Of a DNA stretch of 64,000 nucleotides, positions 27,226-37,178 are shown in pieces. The position numbers and the translations under genes are program-made. The DNA lies in contig NZ_LZIL01000006.1 in NCBI RefSeq assembly GCF_001667075.1, positions 42,100-106,099 of the forward strand, read 5' to 3'. The DNA is from Mycobacterium sp. 852014-52450_SCH5900713 (GTDB taxonomy: Bacteria; Actinomycetota; Actinomycetes; Mycobacteriales; Mycobacteriaceae). How positions within the stretch are numbered: position 1 is the first letter of the stretch; each line of letters opens with the position of its first letter. The notes beneath the pieces are model-generated. The model was not told where the DNA came from. It did not search any database and saw only the letters and a list, made by a program, of their open reading frames with translations.

Positions 27226-29067
27226 TCAATGGCTCGCTACGCCGCGCCCCTCTCTGACCGGCTGGAGGCGTCGAACGTTGTCTTCATTCGACACATCGGC
27301 GTCCATTTCAGTTTCGGCGCAACGACAATCACCTTCGGTGCTTGATCCGTCGGCGGCCGGCCGCCGCAGGGGCTGCCCCTTGCGCAGGGTGGCGATGAGT
27401 TCTCGGTATGGACCGACCAGGTAAACGGTGTCACCGGCGCTGAGCCGGGAGTCGCGACGCGGGTGCAGCCGAACCGGGGCGTCCTCCCGAGTGATTGCGA
27501 TAACACGCGTTTGGGTGGAAACTTCGAACATCTGCAGCCCGTCGAGTTCGCTGCCGGCCTGCACGTACATTCCGCCTATCAGGAACGATCGGTTGCCGAC
27601 CGAAAACGTGCCCAGCACCTCCAGGCCCATCGCTGCGCCGATGAACCACGGTGCGGCCAGTTCGACTGTCGACCGGACGTTTTCGAAGCCGAACCGCTGG
27701 GCGACCGCGGATCCCAGGTCATGGTCGTACACCCGCAGGACCAGCGGGACCTTGCTCCATCGATTGCCCAGTGGGGCCGGCGCGGAGCCCAACATTTCGC
27801 GAACCACGATCCCGGTCTCGATGTTGACCATGTCGTCTCGGGTCAGCACCGCGACCGCGCGGGCACTGTCGACCCGGGCCGCTTCCAGGGTCGGGCGTAA
27901 TGTCGCGTCCCCGAAGATGACCGGCACGTCGAGCTCGGCCGTCGTCGACAGGAAGGGATTGCCCTGGTCGCGCTCGATCACCGCCACGTCGTAACCGGCC
28001 TCGGTCAGGTCGGTGACGACCCGGACCCCGAGCGCGCTCAACCCGACCACGATGATGTGGTTGCGCAGGTGGCGTGCCCGTGGGCGTGCGGACAACGTGA
28101 GAAAGCGTCGCGATAGCAGCACGTCGGCGATAAACGCGACAAGCAGGGCGGTGGTGGTCACGCCGGCCAGCATCAGCACGGCGGCGTAGAGCCGCAGCCA
28201 GGTGGGCTGTTTGGCGAAGCTGAAGTCGCCGTAGCCCGTCGTCGTGATCGTCTCGTTGGTGAAGTAGAACGCGTCGGTCCAGGACATCCCCGGGTGGGTG
28301 TAGGAGTAATGCAGCAGCGTCGTCGAGCCGACGACCAGAAACATGAGCGCGACGATCACGGGATAGAACGCGGGGTTGACCTCGTCGGGCAGGGCGCGCG
28401 CGGCGTACAAGATTCGGCGCAAGCGTGACTGGCGTGCGCGCCTTCGCGCCTGACGTGGAACCTTGATTCCGCAGGCGGCGACCTCCTCGGTGGTGCCGAT
28501 CATCGCCGTCCAGTCGCCGGCGCCCACCCGCAGATCCCGTCCCGGGCATACGACGACCTCACCGGCGTTGGCGGCGTCTTCGTTGTGGACCATCGCCACC
28601 GGGGCCAGGTCGCCGTAGATCTCCCGCAGCGACGCATCGAACGGAGCCTCGGCGCCGAAGGCGACGAAGTCGATCCCTGCCACCTCGAACGGGTGCGTGG
28701 TGCGCGCCAGGCAAGCCTCGACCACCGCGGCGCCGGCGAGGTCGGCAACGCCGAGGATCGCGCTCGGGCCCTCGTCCGCGGCGACGGCCTCGCGCAGTAC
28801 GTCATTGGCCACCCGGGCCACCACGCGGATGTTCGGGTTGGCCTTCCGCGCCAGCAGCGCAATCTCCAAATTCGTCGCGTCGTCATCTCCGGCGCACACC
28901 ACAGCCGACGCCGTGGCGACTCCCGCCCTGGCGAGTTCGGTCTTGACGCGGGCGCCGGCGAGTTCCGAATCGAGGAGCCGCGCGACGCTCGCGCCAGCCC
29001 TCTTCAACTCGTCGACGATGGTCGACGCCAGCGCGTCATCACCGCTGACGATGATGCACTGGGTCAT
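27226..29067 (-). CDS. potassium channel protein with RCK domains on both sides of the pore
   Basis: A 613-residue protein. Residues 1 to about 210 form an RCK/TrkA-N-like domain (MTQCIIVSGDDALASTIVDEL) without a clean GxGxxG. TM1 (about 238-258), a pore helix and filter TTTGYGD (about 277-283) and TM2 (about 292-318) make a two-helix pore. A canonical RCK-N follows (HIIVVGLSALGVRVVTDL), then an RCK-C domain (about 505-575). The filter indicates K+ selectivity. RCK domains gate by binding nucleotides, c-di-AMP or cations. It is divergent from two KimA-type importers across a 657-base gap, suggesting a joint role in potassium balance. The final 40 residues are polar and poorly conserved in appearance. 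Confidence 0.87.
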   Translation of the reverse strand: MTQCIIVSGDDALASTIVDELKRAGASVARLLDSELAGARVKTELARAGVATASAVVCAGDDDATNLEIALLARKANPNIRVVARVANDVLREAVAADEGPSAILGVADLAGAAVVEACLARTTHPFEVAGIDFVAFGAEAPFDASLREIYGDLAPVAMVHNEDAANAGEVVVCPGRDLRVGAGDWTAMIGTTEEVAACGIKVPRQARRRARQSRLRRILYAARALPDEVNPAFYPVIVALMFLVVGSTTLLHYSYTHPGMSWTDAFYFTNETITTTGYGDFSFAKQPTWLRLYAAVLMLAGVTTTALLVAFIADVLLSRRFLTLSARPRARHLRNHIIVVGLSALGVRVVTDLTEAGYDVAVIERDQGNPFLSTTAELDVPVIFGDATLRPTLEAARVDSARAVAVLTRDDMVNIETGIVVREMLGSAPAPLGNRWSKVPLVLRVYDHDLGSAVAQRFGFENVRSTVELAAPWFIGAAMGLEVLGTFSVGNRSFLIGGMYVQAGSELDGLQMFEVSTQTRVIAITREDAPVRLHPRRDSRLSAGDTVYLVGPYRELIATLRKGQPLRRPAADGSSTEGDCRCAETEMDADVSNEDNVRRLQPVREGRGVASH

Positions 29068-29724
29068 GACGTTCCACTCCTCCGCGAATCACGGCTACCC
29101 CTCATTCGACATTGATCACGAGCAGTGGCGCGAAACCCATGTGGCACAAGCACTTACTTTGCTGAGGCGGGTATCGCGCGCTACTCCAAGGAAATGAAGA
29201 TCGAATTCGATGCTAACAGACAGATTCAGGATGCGGCGGGCACGAACGCGTCTGTCCTCCAATCAAGCGCACCGCGCCGCTGGCGATTCGCGCTCTGAAT
29301 AGACTGGAGCGCAGTAAAACTCAATTTTTACAAGTGTGGATTGTGTCAAATGATATAAAGGAAGCGTCGCGATGGCGTCCAGAAGGGCTGCTGTACAACA
29401 CCTTTAACCTGCCTGTGCGTTTACTGTCCATATCGGACGACGCGTGCGAAATCTGTTTTGAGACGAAGTGCCTTACCTCACAACACCCTTGGCGCGGCAC
29501 ACCAATCAACGCGAAGTATGAGCGTTTATTACCAATGGCGCCGTCTTTGTTACATCCAAGTCACGCGCTGAGAGTGTGCTGGCAATTCTTCTGACAATTT
29601 CCTGTGTTTATCGTTGCTGGCCGATAGAGGTAGGACGACAAAAACAATTGCGGCAGATACGCTTTCGGCGAGCATCATGGCTCGGGGAAGACGTTTCAAA
29701 CAGGTGGGGGAAGGAATATGCGCG
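29068..29724. other. AT-richer intergenic region between channel and importer genes
   Basis: A 657-base gap holding the promoters of the channel gene (minus) and the first importer (plus). From about 29281 to 29640 G+C falls to roughly half, far below the genes on either side. An 86-codon ORF (29334-29594) crosses it but has no ribosome site and unusual composition, so I do not accept it. I looked for a c-di-AMP (ydaO-type) riboswitch and could not match its conserved blocks. A TGATATAAAG run near 29350 could be part of a promoter. Confidence 0.6.
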
Positions 29725-31683
29725 GTGCCAACATCTTTGGCTGACGGGCGGCCCGGCGAGCACAGGGCATGGTCATCGCTGTCCGACGTGTGCAAGCGGG
29801 GCCTTCTCGGCAGGCCCCTGATCAACTCGCAGCTCGAACACGAAAAGTTGTCGAACCCGGTCGCGCTCGGGGTGCTGTCGCCCGACGCAATCTCCTCGAC
29901 CGCTTACGGCTCCGAGCAGATCATGATCGAACTGCTGCCTGCGGCCGGGATGGCGGCGTTCGCCCTGCTGCTTCCCATCACCGGCGTCATTCTCCTGATC
30001 CTGGTGCTGGTGGCGGCGTCGTATCGCCAAGTTGTCATGGTCTATACGCGGTCCGGCGGATCGTACGTGGTCGCGCGGGAGAATTTTGGCCCTCGGGTGG
30101 CGCAGGTCGCCGCGGCGGCACTGCTGATCGACTACGTGGTCACGGTCGCCGTGCAATGCGCCGCGGGGACCGTTGCGGTGGCTTCGGCGTTACCGGTGCT
30201 GGGCCCCTACAGCCTCGAGATCACCGTCGGCATGGTGTTGTTGATGTGCTTTGCGAACCTGCGCGGTCTGCGCGAAGCGGGAGCCCGTTTCGCGTTGCCT
30301 ACCTACGCGTTCGTGGCCATGGTGTCGCTGACCATCGTTGTCGGAGTCATTCGCGAGCTGAGCGGAAGCCTGCCGACATACGATCCCCAGCACATCACCG
30401 GAGCGGTGCCGGTCCACCAGGGCAGCGGATTGGTGATGGGCGCGACCGTTCTGATTGTGTTGCGCGCGTTCGCCAACGGTGGCTCATCACTGACCGGAGT
30501 CGAAGCCATATCGAACACGGTCACCACTTTCCGCAAGCCGGAGGGCATCAACGCCCGGCGAGTCATGACGATCATGGCCTGCATCCTCGCGTTCCTGCTG
30601 GCAGGCGTGGCGTGGCTGACGCACGTGACCCACGCCGTCCCTTACACGGACGGCTACCCGTCCATGTTGTCCGAGATCGCCCGGGCCGTCTTCGGTCACG
30701 GCGCAATCGGCAGTGTCCTCTACATCTTGGTGCAGGCGTCGACCGCGGCGATCCTCTACACCGGCGGCAACACCAGCTTCAACGGCTTTCCCGCGCTGGC
30801 GAGTTTCGTTGCCGGGGACCGGTTTTTGCCGCGTCCGCTGATGAAACGCGGCCATCGCCTGGTCTTCTCCAACGGCATCATCGCCCTGACCGCCCTGTCG
30901 ATCGCGTTGCTCCTCATCACCGGGGGCTCGGTTGATGCGCTGGTGCCCTTCTACGCGATCGGTGTGTTCACCGGATTCTCCATGGCCGGCTATGGGATGA
31001 CGAAGCACTACCTGAGCAAGCGCGGCCCAGGCTGGCGGCGCAAGGCGGTGGTCAATTTCTCCGCGGGGATCCTGTCGACCGTCGTAGTGGGGATTTTCGC
31101 GGTCGCCAAATTCAGCGAGGGCGCCTGGCTCATCGTCGTTGTCTTCCCGCTGCTGGTGCTCGCGCTGATGCGACTGAACCGGCAGTACCGCGCGGAGGCG
31201 TCCGTGCTGGAGATGTCACGCACGGAAAAGCCGGTCCTGGCCCGCTACACCCGGCACCGGGTCTTCGTCTTCGTGGATTCCATCGACCTCGCGGAGGTGG
31301 AAGCGCTGCGATATGGCAACGGTCTGCACGCCGACGAGCTGACCGTGGTGCATTTCGTGATCGACGCCGATCATGCCGCCCGGCTGCAGAAGCGTTGGGA
31401 GATATTCGAACACGACACCTCCCTTCGTTTGGTGGACTGTGCCGATCGGCACCTGGGGCGCGCCGCCCACGAGTTGGTGCTGCAGGTGCTCAAGGACCAT
31501 CCGGACACCAAGGCGACCGTGCTGCTGCCGCGCCGAACCTATTCGCCGCTCGTCGGCCGGCTGTTGCACGACCGCACGGCGGACAAGATCGCCCGCGCCG
31601 TCAGCCGCATTCCCGGTGCGGTCGCGCAGATCGTGCCCTATGACATCGAGTCCCGCATCGCCGAGGTCACCCGCGCGGGATGA
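29725..31683 (+). CDS. KimA-type potassium importer (APC superfamily), first copy
   Basis: A 652-residue APC-fold transporter with about 12 membrane helices and a cytosolic C-terminal domain (about 490-652). The helix-1 block LSPDAISSTAYGSEQIMIE, then SYRQVVMVYTRSGGSYVVARENFG and LLIDYVVTVAVQ, closely resemble Bacillus KimA (YdaO), a proton-coupled K+ importer inhibited by c-di-AMP. That assignment is from remembered family sequence. The frame is open to 29614; the GTG at 29725 is preferred because AAGGA lies nine bases upstream and the length then resembles the second copy. ATG 29677 is the alternative. Confidence 0.82.
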   Translation: MPTSLADGRPGEHRAWSSLSDVCKRGLLGRPLINSQLEHEKLSNPVALGVLSPDAISSTAYGSEQIMIELLPAAGMAAFALLLPITGVILLILVLVAASYRQVVMVYTRSGGSYVVARENFGPRVAQVAAAALLIDYVVTVAVQCAAGTVAVASALPVLGPYSLEITVGMVLLMCFANLRGLREAGARFALPTYAFVAMVSLTIVVGVIRELSGSLPTYDPQHITGAVPVHQGSGLVMGATVLIVLRAFANGGSSLTGVEAISNTVTTFRKPEGINARRVMTIMACILAFLLAGVAWLTHVTHAVPYTDGYPSMLSEIARAVFGHGAIGSVLYILVQASTAAILYTGGNTSFNGFPALASFVAGDRFLPRPLMKRGHRLVFSNGIIALTALSIALLLITGGSVDALVPFYAIGVFTGFSMAGYGMTKHYLSKRGPGWRRKAVVNFSAGILSTVVVGIFAVAKFSEGAWLIVVVFPLLVLALMRLNRQYRAEASVLEMSRTEKPVLARYTRHRVFVFVDSIDLAEVEALRYGNGLHADELTVVHFVIDADHAARLQKRWEIFEHDTSLRLVDCADRHLGRAAHELVLQVLKDHPDTKATVLLPRRTYSPLVGRLLHDRTADKIARAVSRIPGAVAQIVPYDIESRIAEVTRAG

Positions 31684-31753
31684 CGTCATCCGGCCACGAG
31701 TCGGGCCGGCACTGGATCTAAATCGTTTGGAAAGCCTTCGAGGAAGGGATGCT

Positions 31754-33757
31754 GTGACGCAACCGAGTGGCGGGATACCGCTCTCCTTTACCGATAAGTG
31801 CAAGCGGCTTTTCCTCGGCCAGCCGTTGACCACCGACCAGCTGGACGGCGAGAGATTGTCGAATCCCGTTGCACTCGGCGCACTGTCACCCGACGCGATC
31901 TCCTCGACCGCGTACGGCACCGAGCAGATCATGATCGAACTGCTGCCGGCCGCCGGGATGGCGGCTTTCGCGTTGGTGCTTCCGATTACCGGAGTCATTC
32001 TGGTGGTCCTCGCGTTGGTGGCCGCGTCGTACCGGCAGGTGGTCATGGTCTACACGCGGGCCGGCGGGTCCTACACGGTCGCACGGGAGAACTTCGGACC
32101 GCGGGTGGCGCAGGTCGCGGCGGCCGCGCTGCTCATCGATTACGTGGTCACCGTGGCGGTGCAGCCCGCGGCCGCGACGGTGGCGGTGGTGTCGGCGATC
32201 CCGCAGCTACGGCCCTACCACCTGGAGATCACGCTCGCGGCGGTGGTCCTGATCTGCCTGGCCAACCTGCGCGGGCTACGACGATCGGGGCGCACGTTCG
32301 CGATGACGACCTATGCCTTCGTCGGCATGATCACGGTGACGATCCTGACCGGCTTTGTTCGTGAAATATTCTGGGGATTACCGAGATACGATCCGCAGCA
32401 CATCGTGGGCGCAGTGCCGGTTCATCAGGGTGGCGGCCTGGTCATGGGGGCGAGTCTCCTGATCGTATTGCGCGCCTTCGCCAACGGCGGTACCTCACTG
32501 ACCGGCGTCGAGGCGGTGTCGAACACCGTCAACGTCTTTCAGAAACCCCAGGGCGTCAACGCCCGTCGGGTGCTGACGTGGATGGCCTGCATCCTCGGCT
32601 TCCTGCTCGCGGGCGTGGCGTGGCTGACGCACGTCACCCACGCCGCACCCTATCGCGATGAATACCCGTCGATGTTGTCCGAGATCGCCCGGGCGGTCTT
32701 CGGCCACGGCGTGATCGGGAATGTGCTCTACTTCCTGGTGCAGGCGTCGACCGCGGCGATCCTGTTCACGGGTTGCAACACCAGCTTCAACGGCTTTCCC
32801 GCGCTGGCGAGTTTCGTTGCCGAGGACCGCTTCTTGCCTCGCCCCTTGACCAAACGCGGCCATCGCCTGGTGTTCTCGAACGGCATCTTCGTGCTGACCG
32901 CGCTGGCGATGGTGTTGCTCATCGTCACCGAAGCCAAGGTGAGTGCGTTGGTGCCGTTCTTCGCGATCGGCGTATTCACCGCATTCGCGATGGCCGGCTA
33001 CGGCATGGCCAAGCACCATCTGACCCGGCGCGGGCAGGGGTGGCGATTCAAGTTGGTGGTGAATCTGTCGGCGGGAATCATGTCGACGCTCGTGGTGGGA
33101 ATCTTCGTGGTGGCCAAGTTCACCGAGGGCGCGTGGCTCATCGTCGTCATCTTCCCGTTGCTGGTGCTGGCCTTGATGCGGCTGAACCGGAAATACCGCG
33201 ACGAGGCGTCCGTGCTGGAGATGTCGCGCACGGAAGACCTTGACCTCGGGCGGCACCCGCGGCTGCAGGTGCTGGTGTTCGTGGACACGATCGACCTGGC
33301 CGAGATCGAGGCGGTGCGTCTCGGCTATGGGCTGCATGCCGACGAGCTCACCGCGGTGCACTTCGTGATCGACGTCGACCATGCCGTGCGGCTGCGCGAG
33401 CGTTGGGATCGCTTTGAGCACCACACCCCGCTGTGGCTGATCAACTGTCCGGATCGCCATCTGAGCCGCGCCGCACACGAATTGGTGGTGCGCGTCCTCA
33501 AGGACCATCCGGACACCAGGGTGACGGTGCTGTTGCCGCGGCGCACCTATTCGCCGCTCTTGGGCCGGCTACTGCACGACCGCACGGCGGACAAAATGGC
33601 GCGTGTTGTCAGCCGCGTCCGCGGTGCGACGGCAATCATCGTGCCCTACGACATCGAGTCACGGATCGCGCGGGTCGCACCCGCCGGCGTTGACGCTCGC
33701 GCCCCCGAAGTGGTTGGTCCCGTGCCGGCGCCGATACTCAGCCTGGTCGACGACTGA
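31754..33757 (+). CDS. KimA-type potassium importer (APC superfamily), second copy
   Basis: A 667-residue paralogue of the preceding gene, highly similar over the whole length: LSPDAISSTAYGTEQIMIEL, then SYRQVVMVYTRAGGSYTVAR and LLIDYVVTVAVQPAA. The C-terminal domain again ends in a block with LLPRRTYSPLLGRLLHDRTA. The GTG start at 31754 has GAGGAAGG just upstream; the longer frame back to 31373 lies inside the first copy and is a shadow. The gap to the first copy is only 70 bases, so cotranscription is likely. The last 25 residues (VDARAPEVVGPVPAPILSLV) are unique to this copy. Confidence 0.85.
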   Translation: MTQPSGGIPLSFTDKCKRLFLGQPLTTDQLDGERLSNPVALGALSPDAISSTAYGTEQIMIELLPAAGMAAFALVLPITGVILVVLALVAASYRQVVMVYTRAGGSYTVARENFGPRVAQVAAAALLIDYVVTVAVQPAAATVAVVSAIPQLRPYHLEITLAAVVLICLANLRGLRRSGRTFAMTTYAFVGMITVTILTGFVREIFWGLPRYDPQHIVGAVPVHQGGGLVMGASLLIVLRAFANGGTSLTGVEAVSNTVNVFQKPQGVNARRVLTWMACILGFLLAGVAWLTHVTHAAPYRDEYPSMLSEIARAVFGHGVIGNVLYFLVQASTAAILFTGCNTSFNGFPALASFVAEDRFLPRPLTKRGHRLVFSNGIFVLTALAMVLLIVTEAKVSALVPFFAIGVFTAFAMAGYGMAKHHLTRRGQGWRFKLVVNLSAGIMSTLVVGIFVVAKFTEGAWLIVVIFPLLVLALMRLNRKYRDEASVLEMSRTEDLDLGRHPRLQVLVFVDTIDLAEIEAVRLGYGLHADELTAVHFVIDVDHAVRLRERWDRFEHHTPLWLINCPDRHLSRAAHELVVRVLKDHPDTRVTVLLPRRTYSPLLGRLLHDRTADKMARVVSRVRGATAIIVPYDIESRIARVAPAGVDARAPEVVGPVPAPILSLVDD

Positions 33758-33800
33758 TCCGAAATCATTTGCGCGAGTGTGCATCTATGGCGATTTCTGA

Positions 33801-33818
33801 GGGTGGACTTCACCACCC
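33801..33818. terminator. possible weak hairpin between convergent genes
   Basis: GGGTGG-acttca-CCACCC forms a six-pair hairpin between the convergent importer and methyltransferase genes. No T-run follows on either strand, so a terminator role is only suggested by position. Confidence 0.3.
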
Positions 33819-33867
33819 CGAGAAGCTGCTACGGGATGAGGATGATGACGATGGGCCTTAGTTCGGG

Positions 33868-34602
33868 CTACTCGGACAGCGTCGCCCTGATGCAGACGGT
33901 GACGTAGGGCAGCGCCAGCCCGGTCGAATTCGCCAGCGCCGGATGGGTGGCGAGCAACTCGCGCACCTGCTCCAGTGTCCTGGTGCGGACCTCGGTCGGC
34001 GAGGTGATGCAGTAGCTGCGCGATGCGACCAGGTCGATCAAGGCTTGCGGCGTAAGGTAGTTCGTCCACTCGACCTGGTGACGCTCCGGCTCGGTGAACG
34101 ACTCGGACAGCGTGACGTCGAAGCGGCCCCGGTCGCCGTCGGAACCGATGATGTCGCCCAACTCCCGCACCCAGCCCAGCCGCTCGTCGCGGGTGTTCCA
34201 CACCAGGCCCAGCCGACCGCCCGGGCGCAGCACGCGGGCTATCTCGGGAATGGCGCGCTCGGGGTCCACCCAATGCCACGCCTGCGCGACCAGCACGACG
34301 TCGACGCTGTTGTCCGGCAACGGGATTCCCTCCGCGGTGCCCAACAGCGCCCGGGTCTCCGGCAGGGAGGTGCGCAGCACTTCCAGCATGTCGGGAATCG
34401 GGTCGACGGCCACCACGTCCAGCCCGCGCTCCACCAGCCGGGTGGTCAGCTTGCCGGTACCCGCACCCAGGTCCAGCACCTGTCGCGCGCCGCGTGGCAA
34501 CAGCCAGTCGATGGCCTCCGGGGGATAGGACGGGCGGCCCCGCTCGTAGGCCGCGGCCGCCGAACCGAACGACAGGGAGCGGTCGTGGCGAGAGCGGGTC
34601 AC
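33868..34602 (-). CDS. SAM-dependent methyltransferase of the metXA operon
   Basis: A 244-residue class I methyltransferase. SAM motif I is [13 protein letters not shown] and [12 protein letters not shown] carries the ribose-binding acid. [22 protein letters not shown] and [17 protein letters not shown] are typical of the UbiE/methyltransferase-11 group. It matches Rv3342 (from memory), also next to metA. The GTG start overlaps the metXA stop (GTGA), so it is the third gene of the methionine operon. It probably uses the SAM the pathway supports; the acceptor is unknown. The frame extends upstream to 34827 inside metXA, which I reject. Confidence 0.88.
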   Translation of the reverse strand: MTRSRHDRSLSFGSAAAAYERGRPSYPPEAIDWLLPRGARQVLDLGAGTGKLTTRLVERGLDVVAVDPIPDMLEVLRTSLPETRALLGTAEGIPLPDNSVDVVLVAQAWHWVDPERAIPEIARVLRPGGRLGLVWNTRDERLGWVRELGDIIGSDGDRGRFDVTLSESFTEPERHQVEWTNYLTPQALIDLVASRSYCITSPTEVRTRTLEQVRELLATHPALANSTGLALPYVTVCIRATLSE

Positions 34603-35735
34603 CGCCGGCACGCGCCTTCGCCGTCCTCCGCGTCGGCCAAATCCAACGTCTTGCGGATCAGCTCGCCGACCGCATCGGATTCCACCAGGAAACCGTCGTG
34701 CCCGCAGATGGATTCGACAACATGCAGGCCGCTGCAACCCGGCAGCAGCTCGGCGAGCTCCTCCTGCAATCGCAGCGGGTAGAGCCGGTCGGAGGTAATG
34801 CCGCCGACCACGGCCGGCACCGGGCAACCGCTCAGGGCCTTGCGCACACCGCCGCGGCCGCGACCGACGTCGTGGCTATTGAGCGCCTCGGTCAGCGTCA
34901 CGTAGCTGCCCGCGTCAAAGCGGGCCAGCAGCTTGTCGCCCTGATGCTCCAGGTAGCTCTGCACGGCATACCGGCTGTCTTCGACGCTCTGCTTGTCGTT
35001 GCTGAACCGGGTGTCGAGCTCAGCTTCCCCGCGGTAGGTCAGGTGGGCGAAGCGGCGGGCGATGGTCAGGCCGGTGTCCGGTGTGCGGCCGGTGCCGTGG
35101 TAGTCGCCGCCCTGCCAATTCGGGTCGGCCTTGATGGCCGCGATCTGCGTGGTCTGTGTGCCGATCTGGTCCGCGGTCGCCCGCGCACCGACCGCCAGCA
35201 GCAGGCCGGCCCGGACGCGGCTGGGGTGACCGACCATCCACTCCAAAGCCCTTGCGCCGCCCATGGATCCGCCGACCACGGCGGCCACCTCGTCGATCCC
35301 GAGTGCTGCCAGCGCGGCGATGTCGGCCTCCACCTGGTCGCGCACCGAGATCATCGGAAACCGTGAGCCCCAAGGCTTTCCGTCGCGGGCTAGCGAGCTC
35401 GGTCCGGTCGAACCGCGGCAACCGCCCAGCACGTTGGTGGCCACGGCGCACCAGCGGTCCGTGTCTATCGGCGCGCCAGGGCCGGCCACGCCGTCCCACC
35501 AGCCGCCGGTGGGATGCCCGGGTCCGGCGGGGCCGGTGATGTGCGAGTCGCCGGTCAGCGCGTGCAGCACGACCACCACGTTGTCGCGGTTGGGCGACAG
35601 CTCACCCCAGCGCTGAACGGCGATGCAGACATCCTCGATCACCGCGCCGCTCTCGGTGGTCAGCGAGCCGATGTGCACCAGGCCGATCTCGCCTTCGGCG
35701 GGCAGCGTCTGGGTGGGGACGTCGGAGATCGTCAT
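34599..35735 (-). CDS. metXA: homoserine O-acetyltransferase
   Basis: A 378-residue alpha/beta-hydrolase-fold acetyltransferase that makes O-acetyl-L-homoserine from homoserine and acetyl-CoA, committing carbon to methionine. The nucleophile elbow is [14 protein letters not shown] (Ser157). The catalytic His is in [10 protein letters not shown] near residue 350. [12 protein letters not shown] and [13 protein letters not shown] are family signatures. The length matches the M. tuberculosis enzyme (379, metA, Rv3341). The ATG at 35735 lies 11 bases after the metY stop. Longer starts would run into metY. It acts in the cytosol, directly upstream of MetY in the pathway. Confidence 0.96.
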   Translation of the reverse strand: MTISDVPTQTLPAEGEIGLVHIGSLTTESGAVIEDVCIAVQRWGELSPNRDNVVVVLHALTGDSHITGPAGPGHPTGGWWDGVAGPGAPIDTDRWCAVATNVLGGCRGSTGPSSLARDGKPWGSRFPMISVRDQVEADIAALAALGIDEVAAVVGGSMGGARALEWMVGHPSRVRAGLLLAVGARATADQIGTQTTQIAAIKADPNWQGGDYHGTGRTPDTGLTIARRFAHLTYRGEAELDTRFSNDKQSVEDSRYAVQSYLEHQGDKLLARFDAGSYVTLTEALNSHDVGRGRGGVRKALSGCPVPAVVGGITSDRLYPLRLQEELAELLPGCSGLHVVESICGHDGFLVESDAVGELIRKTLDLADAEDGEGACRR

Positions 35736-35746
35736 CGCCGGGGCCC

Positions 35747-37126
35747 TTAGAACGCCGCCACGGCTTGCGGGTCGGCGCCCGAGGTTTGCGCGTCCGCACC
35801 GTACTTGCGCGCCGCGGCGAACCCGAGCTCCAGGTCGGCCAGGATGTCGTCGATGCCCTCGATGCCGACGGCCAGCCGCACCAGTCCCGGGCTGACCCCG
35901 GTGCTCAGCTGCTCGGCCGGGCTCAGCTGCGCGTGGGTGGTGGACGCCGGGTGGATCACCAGCGAGCGCACATCGCCGATGTTGGCGACGTGGCTGTGCA
36001 GCTTCAGGGCGTTCACGAACGCCTTGCCGGCCTCGACCCCGCCGGCCAGCTCGAACGCCAGCACCGCACCGGTTCCCTTGGGCGCCAGCTTCTTTGCGCG
36101 CTCGTGCCACGGCGAGGCGGGCAGGCCGGCGTAGTTGACCGACAACACGCCGTCGTGGCCGGCCAGGTACTCGGCCACGCGCTGCGCGTTGGCGACGTGG
36201 CGCTCCATGCGCAAGCTCAGCGTTTCGATGCCCTGGGCCACCAGGAACGCGTTGAACGGCGAAGCGGCGGAGCCAAGGTCACGCAGCAGTTGCACGCGCG
36301 CCTTAAGCGCATACGCCGGCGGGCCGAGCTCGGCGAACACCACGCCGTGGTAGCTCGGATCGGGCGTGGTGAATCCGGGGAAGCGGCCCTGCGTCCAGTC
36401 GAAGGTGCCGCCGTCGACGATGACACCGGCGATCGCCGAGCCGTGCCCGCCGAGGTACTTGGTGGCCGAGTGCACCACGATGTCGGCGCCGTGCGAAAAC
36501 GGCTGGATCAGGTAGGGCGTGGCGATGGTGTTGTCGACGATCAGCGGTATCCCGTTTGCGTGGGCGACGCCGGCCACCCCGGGGATGTCCAGCACGTCGA
36601 TCTGCGGATTCGAGATGGTCTCGCCGAAGAACGCCTTGGTGTTCGGTCGCACGGCGGCCTGCCAGGAGTCCAGGTCGTCGGGGTCGTCGACGAAGCTGAC
36701 CTCGATGCCGAGCTTGGCCAGCGAATAGTGGAACAGGTTGTACGTGCCGCCGTAGAGCCGCGGGCTGGAGACGATGTGATCCCCGGCACACGCGAGGTTC
36801 AGTATGGCGAAGGTCTCAGCGGCCTGCCCCGAGCTCAGGAAGAGCGCGGCCACACCGCCCTCGAGCGCGGCGATGCGTTGCTCGACGACGTCGGTGGTCG
36901 GGTTGCCGATCCGGGTGTAGATGTTGCCCGGAACCTCCAGCCCGAACAGCGCGGCGGCGTGGGTGGTGTCATCGAACGTGTAGGACGTGGTCTGGTAGAT
37001 CGGCAGGGCGCGGGCGTTGGTCGCCGGGTCCGGTTGCTGACCGGCGTGCACCTGCTTGGTCTCGAACGACCAGCGGGCGGTCGGGTCGGTGTCGTCGTTG
37101 CTGGTGCTGCTGTTGTCGGGGCTCAC
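35747..37126 (-). CDS. metY: O-acetylhomoserine sulfhydrylase
   Basis: A 459-residue PLP enzyme of the Cys/Met metabolism family. It condenses O-acetylhomoserine with sulfide to give homocysteine. The PLP lysine sits in [16 protein letters not shown] (near residue 223). [22 protein letters not shown] and [14 protein letters not shown] are typical of the MetY/MetZ branch. It is called metC (Rv3340) in M. tuberculosis. The start is GTG 37126, with only a weak AAGCAGAAAG element upstream. A SAM-IV riboswitch and a short ORF precede it, so transcription or translation of the whole operon should fall when SAM is plentiful. Confidence 0.95.
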   Translation of the reverse strand: MSPDNSSTSNDDTDPTARWSFETKQVHAGQQPDPATNARALPIYQTTSYTFDDTTHAAALFGLEVPGNIYTRIGNPTTDVVEQRIAALEGGVAALFLSSGQAAETFAILNLACAGDHIVSSPRLYGGTYNLFHYSLAKLGIEVSFVDDPDDLDSWQAAVRPNTKAFFGETISNPQIDVLDIPGVAGVAHANGIPLIVDNTIATPYLIQPFSHGADIVVHSATKYLGGHGSAIAGVIVDGGTFDWTQGRFPGFTTPDPSYHGVVFAELGPPAYALKARVQLLRDLGSAASPFNAFLVAQGIETLSLRMERHVANAQRVAEYLAGHDGVLSVNYAGLPASPWHERAKKLAPKGTGAVLAFELAGGVEAGKAFVNALKLHSHVANIGDVRSLVIHPASTTHAQLSPAEQLSTGVSPGLVRLAVGIEGIDDILADLELGFAAARKYGADAQTSGADPQAVAAF

Positions 37127-37178
37127 GTGGGTTTGCTTTCTGCTTCGAGATTGGCGAATCGGGTATCGGGGTTGCGGG

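Noticed and set aside
29334..29594. 86-codon ORF in the channel-importer gap
   Set aside because: No ribosome site, no similarity, and low G+C makes chance open frames look odd; kept only as a note on the region.
29281..29640. c-di-AMP (ydaO-type) riboswitch before the KimA-like gene
   Set aside because: I could not find the conserved blocks of that aptamer, although the family association made it a natural thing to look for. A covariance search would be decisive.
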